64,000 bases of DNA, from contig OY986439.1 in the NCBI GenBank assembly GCA_963920525.1, positions 210,830,906-210,894,905 of the forward strand. Direction: 5' to 3'. The notes under the pieces were generated by a model. That model worked only from the letters and a program-made list of their open reading frames with translations. It was not told the origin of the DNA and did no database searches. Shown in pieces: positions 56,316-64,000 of the stretch (within the stretch, counting starts at the first letter, position 1; each line of letters starts with the position of its first letter). Source of the stretch: Dichetophora obliterata (Eukaryota > Arthropoda > Insecta > Diptera > Sciomyzidae). The translations under genes and the position numbers were made by a program.

Positions 56316-59300
56316 AGTTTTTAATTTTTAATTTTTAATTTTTAATTTTTAATTTTTAATTTTTAATTTTTAATTTTTAATTTTTAATTTTTAATTTTTA
56401 ATTTTTAATTTTTAATTTTTAATTTTTAATTTTTAATTTTTAATTTTTAATTTTTAATTTTTAATTTTTAATTTTTAATTTTTAATTTTTAATTTTTAAT
56501 TTTTAATTTTTAATTTTTAATTTTTAATTTTTAATTTTTAATTTTTAATTTTTAATTTTTAATTTTTAATTTTTAATTTTTAATTTTTAATTTTTAATTT
56601 TTAATTTTTAATTTTTAATTTTTAATTTTTAATTTTTAATTTTTAATTTTTAATTTTTAATTTTTAATTTTTAATTTTTAATTTTTAATTTTTAATTTTT
56701 AATTTTTAATTTTTAATTTTTAATTTTTAATTTTTAATTTTTAATTTTTAATTTTTAATTTTTAATATTTAATATTTAATTTTTAATTTTTAATTTTTAA
56801 TTTTTAATTTTTAATTTTTAATTTTTAATTTTTAATTTTTAATTTTTAATTTTTAATTTTTAATTTTTAATTTTTAATTTTTAATTTTTAATTTTTAATT
56901 TTTAATTTTTAATTTTTAATTTTTAATTTTTAATTTTTAATTTTTAATTTTTAATTTTTAATTTTTAATTTTTAATTTTTAATTTTTAATTTTTAATTTT
57001 TAATTTTTAATTTTTAATTTTTAATTTTTAATTTTTAATTTTTAATTTTTAATTTTTAATTTTTAATTTTTAATTTTTAATTTTTAATTTTTAATTTTTA
57101 ATTTTTAATTTTTAATTTTTAATTTTTAATTTTTAATTTTTAATTTTTAATTTTTAATTTTTAATTTTTAATTTTTAATTTTTAATTTTTAATTTTTAAT
57201 TTTTAATTTTTAATTTTTAATTTTTAATTTTTAATTTTTAATTTTTAATTTTTAATTTTTAATTTTTAATTTTTAATTTTTAATTTTTAATTTTTAATTT
57301 TTAATTTTTAATTTTTAATTTTTAATTTTTAATTTTTAATTTTTAATTTTTAATTTTTAATTTTTAATTTTTAATTTTTAATTTTTAATTTTTAATTTTT
57401 AATTTTTAATTTTTAATTTTTAATTTTTAATTTTTAATTTTTAATTTTTAATTTTTAATTTTTAATTTTTAATTTTTAATTTTTAATTTTTAATTTTTAA
57501 TTTTTAATTTTTAATTTTTAATTTTTAATTTTTAATTTTTAATTTTTAATTTTTAATTTTTAATTTTTAATTTTTAATTTTTAATTTTTAATTTTTAATT
57601 TTTAATTTTTAATTTTTAATTTTTAATTTTTAATTTTTAATTTTTAATTTTTAATTTTTAATTTTTAATTTTTAATTTTTAATTTTTAATTTTTAATTTT
57701 TAATTTTTAATTTTTAATTTTTAATTTTTAATTTTTAATTTTTAATTTTTAATTTTTAATTTTTAATTTTTAATTTTTAATTTTTAATTTTTAATTTTTA
57801 ATTTTTAATTTTTAATTTTTAATTTTTAATTTTTAATTTTTAATTTTTAATTTTTAATTTTTAATTTTTAATTTTTAATTTTTAATTTTTAATTTTTAAT
57901 TTTTAATTTTTAATTTTTAATTTTTAATTTTTAATTTTTAATTTTTAATTTTTAATTTTTAATATTTAATTTTTAATTTTTAATTTTTAATTTTTAATTT
58001 TTAATTTTTAATTTTTAATTTTTAATTTTTAATTTTTAATTTTTAATTTTTAATTTTTAATTTTTAATTTTTAATTTTTAATTTTTAATTTTTAATTTTT
58101 AATTTTTAATTTTTAATTTTTAATTTTTAATTTTTAATTTTTAATTTTTAATTTTTAATTTTTAATTTTTAATTTTTAATTTTTAATTTTTAATTTTTAA
58201 TTTTTAATTTTTAATTTTTAATTTTTAATTTTTAATTTTTAATTTTTAATTTTTAATTTTTAATTTTTAATTTTTAATTTTTAATTTTTAATTTTTAATT
58301 TTTAATTTTTAATTTTTAATTTTTAATTTTTAATTTTTAATTTTTAATTTTTAATTTTTAATTTTTAATTTTTAATTTTTAATTTTTAATTTTTAATTTT
58401 TAATTTTTAATTTTTAATTTTTAATTTTTAATTTTAATTTTTAATTTTTAATTTTTAATTTTTAATTTTTAATTTTTAATTTTTAATTTTTAATTTTTAA
58501 TTTTTAATTTTTAATTTTTAATTTTTAATTTTTAATTTTTAATTTTTAATTTTTAATTTTTAATTTTTAATTTTTAATTTTTAATTTTTAATTTTTAATT
58601 TTTAATTTTTAATTTTTAATTTTTAATTTTTAATTTTTAATTTTTAATTTTTAATTTTTAATTTTTAATTTTTAATTTTTAATTTTTAATTTTTAATTTT
58701 TAATTTTTAATTTTTAATTTTTAATTTTTAATTTTTAATTTTTAATTTTTAATTTTTAATTTTTAATTTTTAATTTTTAATTTTTAATTTTTAATTTTTA
58801 ATTTTTAATTTTTAATTTTTAATTTTTAATTTTTAATTTTTAATTTTTAATTTTTAATTTTTAATTTTTAATTTTTAATTTTTAATTTTTAATTTTTAAT
58901 TTTTAATTTTTAATTTTTAATTTTTAATTTTTAATTTTTAATTTTTAATTTTTAATTTTTAATTTTTAATTTTTAATTTTTAATTTTTAATTTTTAATTT
59001 TTAATTTTTAATTTTTAATTTTTAATTTTTAATTTTTAATTTTTAATTTTTAATTTTTAATTTTTAATTTTTAATTTTTAATTTTTAATTTTTAATTTTT
59101 AATTTTTAATTTTTAATTTTTAATTTTTAATTTTTAATTTTTAATTTTTAATTTTTAATTTTTAATTTTTAATTTTTAATTTTTAATTTTTAATTTTTAA
59201 TTTTTAATTTTTAATTTTTAATTTTTAATTTTTAATTTTTAATTTTTAATTTTTAATTTTTAATTTTTAATTTTAATTTTTAATTTTTAATTTTTAATTT

Positions 59301-61000
59301 TTAATTTTTAATTTTTAATTTTTAATTTTTAATTTTTAATTTTTAATTTTTAATTTTTAATTTTTAATTTTTAATTTTTAATTTTTAATTTTTAATTTTT
59401 AATTTTTAATTTTTAATTTTTAATTTTTAATTTTTAATTTTTAATTTTTAATTTTTAATTTTTAATTTTTAATTTTTAATTTTTAATTTTTAATTTTTAA
59501 TTTTTAATTTTTAATTTTTAATTTTTAATTTTTAATTTTTAATTTTTAATTTTTAATTTTTAATTTTTAATTTTTAATTTTTAATTTTTAATTTTTAATT
59601 TTTAATTTTTAATTTTTAATTTTTAATTTTTAATTTTTAATTTTTAATTTTTAATTTTTAATTTTTAATTTTTAATTTTTAATTTTTAATTTTTAATTTT
59701 TAATTTTTAATTTTTAATTTTTAATTTTTAATTTTTAATTTTTAATTTTTAATTTTTAATTTTTAATTTTTAATTTTTAATTTTTAATTTTTAATTTTTA
59801 ATTTTTAATTTTTAATTTTTAATTTTTAATTTTTAATTTTTAATTTTTAATTTTTAATTTTTAATTTTTAATTTTTAATTTTTAATTTTTAATTTTTAAT
59901 TTTTAATTTTTAATTTTTAATTTTTAATTTTTAATTTTTAATTTTTAATTTTTAATTTTTAATTTTTAATTTTTAATTTTTAATTTTTAATTTTTAATTT
60001 TTAATTTTTAATTTTTAATTTTTAATTTTTAATTTTTAATTTTTAATTTTTAATTTTTAATTTTTAATTTTTAATTTTTAATTTTTAATTTTTAATTTTT
60101 AATTTTTAATTTTTAATTTTTAATTTTTAATTTTTAATTTTTAATTTTTAATTTTTAATTTTTAATTTTTAATTTTTAATTTTTAATTTTTAATTTTTAA
60201 TTTTTAATTTTTAATTTTTAATTTTTAATTTTTAATTTTTAATTTTTAATTTTTAATTTTTAATTTTTAATTTTTAATTTTTAATTTTTAATTTTTAATT
60301 TTTAATTTTTAATTTTTAATTTTTAATTTTTAATTTTTAATTTTTAATTTTTAATTTTTAATTTTAATTTTAATTTTTAATTTTTAATTTTTAATTTTTA
60401 ATTTTTAATTTTTAATTTTTAATTTTTAATTTTTAATTTTTAATTTTTAATTTTTAATTTTTAATTTTTAATTTTTAATTTTTAATTTTTAATTTTTAAT
60501 TTTTAATTTTTAATTTTTAATTTTTAATTTTTAATTTTTAATTTTTAATTTTTAATTTTTAATTTTTAATTTTTAATTTTTAATTTTTAATTTTTAATTT
60601 TTAATTTTTAATTTTTAATTTTTAATTTTTAATTTTTAATTTTTAATTTTTAATTTTTAATTTTTAATTTTTAATTTTTAATTTTTAATTTTTAATTTTT
60701 AATTTTTAATTTTTAATTTTTAATTTTTAATTTTTAATTTTTAATTTTTAATTTTTAATTTTTAATTTTTAATTTTTAATTTTTAATTTTTAATTTTTAA
60801 TTTTTAATTTTTAATTTTTAATTTTTAATTTTTAATTTTTAATTTTTAATTTTTAATTTTTAATTTTTAATTTTTAATTTTTAATTTTTAATTTTTAATT
60901 TTTAATTTTCAATTTTTAATTTTTATTTTTTAATTTTTAATTTTTAATTTTTAATTTTTAATTTTTAATTTTTAATTTTTAATTTTTAATTTTTAATTTT
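56316..61000. repeat. Heptanucleotide array (AATTTTT)n, about 4.7 kb, very uniform
   Basis: About 670 copies of AATTTTT run with only a handful of variant units. There are AATATTT units near 56766, 56773 and 57962; one-base-short units near 58432, 59271, 60362 and 60368; and small changes at 60909-60927. It follows an ATATGGG-family element end and a short loose AT lead-in and stops sharply before TCTCAGTTTC at 61001. It is non-coding. Confidence 0.98.
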
Positions 61001-63655
61001 CTCAGTTTCTAATTATCTCAACTTTTTTAAAAAAATGGACTTGTCCCACTTTCAAAATAAACGGCTCTTATGTCTTAATAGAAAATGTCATAACCACCAA
61101 TAGAAAGATTTTTTGGATACTGTAAAAATTCGGTGCCTTTAATGCTATTTTTTGCCCACTGTTCCTGAATAAACAATATAACACCTAGCTTAGCTTTTTT
61201 AGGCTTGCAGCAAATGTTACCGTTATTCTTTGCAATGCTTTTACCACAAAAATTTGAGAGTTTTGTATGAAATAAAAGATAGAAAAAAAAATCATCAAAA
61301 GAATACCTTGTGTCTTCAAATATTTTGCCAACAGATTAGCATAAAATGCAACCCAAACCCATGAGCAGCAAGGGTGCACAACTCCACCCACTCTTGAAAA
61401 CACAAACACGTTCACATCCTTCAATCAGTACACTCCGCACATGATGTACGTTAATTTCATTAAAATTAAACACAACTGCGAACAAAAACAAAAAATAAAA
61501 CAGAATAAAAAGTAACCGTTCCATAAGTAGCTGCTAATATAAAAATAACATTTAGCACCCGTTTTTAACCTGTTCTGATAACTAGCTGTAACAAGCATGT
61601 CAAGGTACAAAGCAAAGCACTGCTCTGTAAATGCGTCTACACTTCTCTATGTTATTATGTGTGTATTTTTGTGTGTGTTTTTGTGTTGGTGAGTGTGTGC
61701 GTTGTTCGAGTGTGTGACCACAATAAATGTAACAAAATAGCGGACCTACCATACCAGATGGCAGGCCTTTGAGCAGCAGCAGCCCCGCTTTAGATTATAT
61801 TTAATAAAAGCTCAGAACTGCGTTTTACGTGTGCATCCTTGCGGTTACCTTGATGAGTTCGTGTTGTGCATTTTATCATTCTTTACATTTTATTTTTTTT
61901 TATTTCATTACATGTTTTGAGAATTTTTTGTGCTACATGTTTTTGTAACTTAGACAAACAAGCCATCATTTCTGCGCTAACAAACAAAGCATAAATATAA
62001 TTATTTTATGTTAATGAAGATTTTTTCAAAAAAGATTTGCATAGTTTTGACAAATTTTATTATTATAATTTTAGTGTAAATTTATGTCACAAATGCAATT
62101 TGGTCTTTACAACTAGAAATACACAAAATTTACTAGCAAAATTAATTTTTCTTTATTTTTTCTTATGCAGGACAAAATTTGTTTAAATTTAATCTTCTTA
62201 TATTATCAATAAGCGATATCTTGAAAAATAAAGGTTTTCTTAGTACAAAGCATTTTCTTAAGGCAAGGCAATCGCCTTAGAATGAGAAAAACAAAGATTA
62301 AAATTAAAATTTTTGATGCAAATACTTCCGCCATTTTACAATAGATTTACCTAAAATTTTCTTCTAATGAAAGTTCAATTAAATTACTATAGAAAAATTA
62401 AAAAATATTGGCCATTGCCAAACCAATTCTTTTTAAAACAACCTCTTAAAGTTTCAATGTTTGCTCACTGAGAGGCCAAAATTTATTTTGTTGATTCATT
62501 GATATAACATACAATTTATATGCAATTTCATTGCATTTTAACATTAAGCTCAAATATAATGAAAAATAATTATAACATTTTTTTTTTTCGAATTATATAA
62601 ACAATATAGTAATCAAAAAAGACCATCATTAACTTTTCAAAAATGACTTAATTTTGACAAAAACTTCAATAAATAGTTTCTTGTATTGAAAACCATGGGC
62701 CAACAATATTTTCTCTAATGTTGTTTTCGTATTTTGTATAACAGTTCTGCAGCCTTAAAAAAATGTCTGTAAAAAATATTTTACGTTAAGAACGAAGGTT
62801 GTTGTTCACTTTTTTAAAATTTATTAAATAAGGAGATTAATTTATCATATTGCATTATAAATACAAAAGGGGCACAATTTAACATTTTCAAATTTTGACA
62901 TATTTATATACATACAATTATTGGTTGTGATCATCTTTATCAACTGTCAAAATTTTGTCTTTAAATAAGGTCATTCTTTTATAAAACTTTCAAAAAAATA
63001 CATTTTTGCCTAAAAATGAAAAAGTTACCCTGAAATATAAAGACTTAAGTGTCAAAAATGAAGTTAAATTTGATTATATCATCAGCTCCGATTTAGTAAT
63101 TTATACTAAATTCAGTTAATATTTATTTAAATCAGCTTACTAATTTACATCATAGAAGCCATAAATATGAAAGAGTAGACCTTACAAACAAAGCAGCTTC
63201 ATCTCGGAGTTTGATCCTATAACCATGGCAGCTTCTGTTGGTTTCTTATTGTTTTTTATTTATTAATTTTTATTTGATGAGTATTTTTTACCCCTTTAAT
63301 AATTTCCTTTTTCTCTATTTTTTTTTAGGTAAGACTTTCTCAAATTGTCTCATAAATGGGTGAGTTTTATATATAAGCGTTCACACAATATTATAATTTT
63401 CTATTGCTTTGCGTTTCTCGCATTTTTTTAAAATATTAAGTGTCATCTTTTATAAAGTTTCCTGCACTTGTTTACTGTTTTTTTCAACATTGAACAAATT
63501 TTGTGCACTTTTTTTAGTGTTTTCTCAACATAGAAAAATTTTCTGCACTTTGTTTAATGTTTTTTTCAACATAGAAAACTTTTTACACTTTGTTTAAAGT
63601 TTTTTCCAACATAGGAAAATTTCTTCGCACTTATTTGTGAAAGAATTTGTTTGTG
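61001..63655. other. Non-coding DNA, no gene recognised
   Basis: A 62-codon minus-strand frame at 61524-61336 starts MERLLFILFYFLFLFAVVFN (signal-like) but lacks supporting splice or poly(A) structure. A (GT)n-rich stretch lies at 61650-61710. Pyrimidine-rich TTTTTTCAACATAGAAAA-type phrases repeat loosely at about 50-60 bp spacing from 63480 to 63620. Confidence 0.35.
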
Positions 63656-63658
63656 GTT

Positions 63659-64000
63659 CTTTGGAGTTATAAGCTGCTTAGCCTCGGATTTCGGTATTCG
63701 ACCACAATTTATATGTGCCGCTTGTTGATAACATTTTATGGGAGTTGGAGAAGGGAGCGTGACACCTCCCATACAACCCAAGTTTGCGAAATCTTTGGAG
63801 TTATAAACCGCTTAGCCTCGGAATTCGACCACAATTTGTGCGTGCCACTTCGCTGATACCATTTTATGGGAGTTGAACAAGGGGGCGTGTCACCTCCCAT
63901 ACAACTGAAATTTGCGATATCGAACAGCTTTGGAGTTGTAAGCCGCACAACCTCGGAATTCGACCACAATTTACACGTTCCTTTTCACTGATAACATTTA
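63659..64000. repeat. Tandem array, 134-135 bp unit, running off the window
   Basis: CTTTGGAGTTRTAARCYGC recurs at 63659, 63793 and 63928. Each copy is followed by CCTCGGAATTCGACCACAAT, by CTGATAMCATTTTATGGGAG and by CACCTCCCATACAAC. The third copy is cut by the window edge. Frames on both strands across it repeat with the unit and are not genes. Confidence 0.85.

Noticed and set aside
61336..61524. 62-aa minus-strand secreted peptide (MERLLFILFYF...)
   Set aside because: The hydrophobic start comes from a T-rich tract; no splice or poly(A) support.
1..64000. CRISPR array, operon or other prokaryotic system
   Set aside because: Spliceosomal introns, TATA/AATAAA signals and eukaryotic transposons show this is animal nuclear DNA; the tandem repeats have no spacer structure.

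Overview
The window looks like AT-rich nuclear DNA from a higher fly (Diptera). The evidence is introns of 49-75 nt with consensus GT/AG sites, TATA and TCAGT-type initiators close to short genes, a fly-like SLC5 transporter gene, several Tc1-type elements and many hairpin MITEs. The species cannot be fixed from the sequence; a large-genome acalyptrate such as a tephritid would fit. Most of the 64 kb is repeats, and most of the long open frames are chance.

Four gene models hold up. (1) On the minus strand, a nine-exon sodium:solute symporter (SLC5, monocarboxylate/multivitamin type) of 599 aa runs from 26781 to 15802. Its first intron is 8.7 kb and is filled with repeats; the other seven are 49-75 nt, apart from one of 62-69 nt classes of the same kind. 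(2) On the plus strand, 4243-4595, a two-exon gene encodes a 93-aa secreted protein. (3) On the plus strand, 35588-35955, a three-exon gene encodes a 72-aa secreted peptide. (4) On the minus strand, 46455-45889, a five-exon gene encodes a 109-aa secreted precursor with a furin-type RRRKR-S site. The three small genes share one design: TATA box, signal peptide in exon 1, tiny introns, tiny mature product and a close AATAAA. This is typical of fly seminal-fluid, venom/saliva, neuropeptide or immune peptide genes. I recognise no family for any of them.

Mobile DNA, left to right: a LINE reverse-transcriptase scrap (1.2 kb); a foldback-type element with GCAG-rich repeats (19.5-22.4 kb); a TTAA-flanked 713-bp element and, 50 bp on, an hAT-like MITE with a 9-bp target duplication (22.4-23.3 kb); a Tc1 element (36.3-38.2 kb) split by a TTA-flanked PIF/Harbinger-like MITE; a broken multi-domain gene of a repetitive, unnamed protein family (39.4-41.5 kb), itself split by a small hairpin element; two more hairpin MITEs (42-43.2 kb); a second Tc1 element with long inverted ends (47.3-48.9 kb); nested foldback elements (49.2-50.0 kb); and a pair of 0.7-0.8 kb elements with shared ends (8.4 and 55.2 kb).

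Tandem DNA: two heptamer arrays, (AATTCTT)n at 1.4-3.15 kb and (AATTTTT)n at 56.3-61.0 kb, differ by one base. Longer-period arrays lie at 11.0-12.6, 14.3-15.1, 19.5-20.6, 25.2-26.5, 29.3-30.3, 53.2-53.6 and 63.7-64.0 kb. Several have periods near 340-350 bp. The 4.9-26.4 kb half also carries a recurring CCC/GGG hairpin motif.
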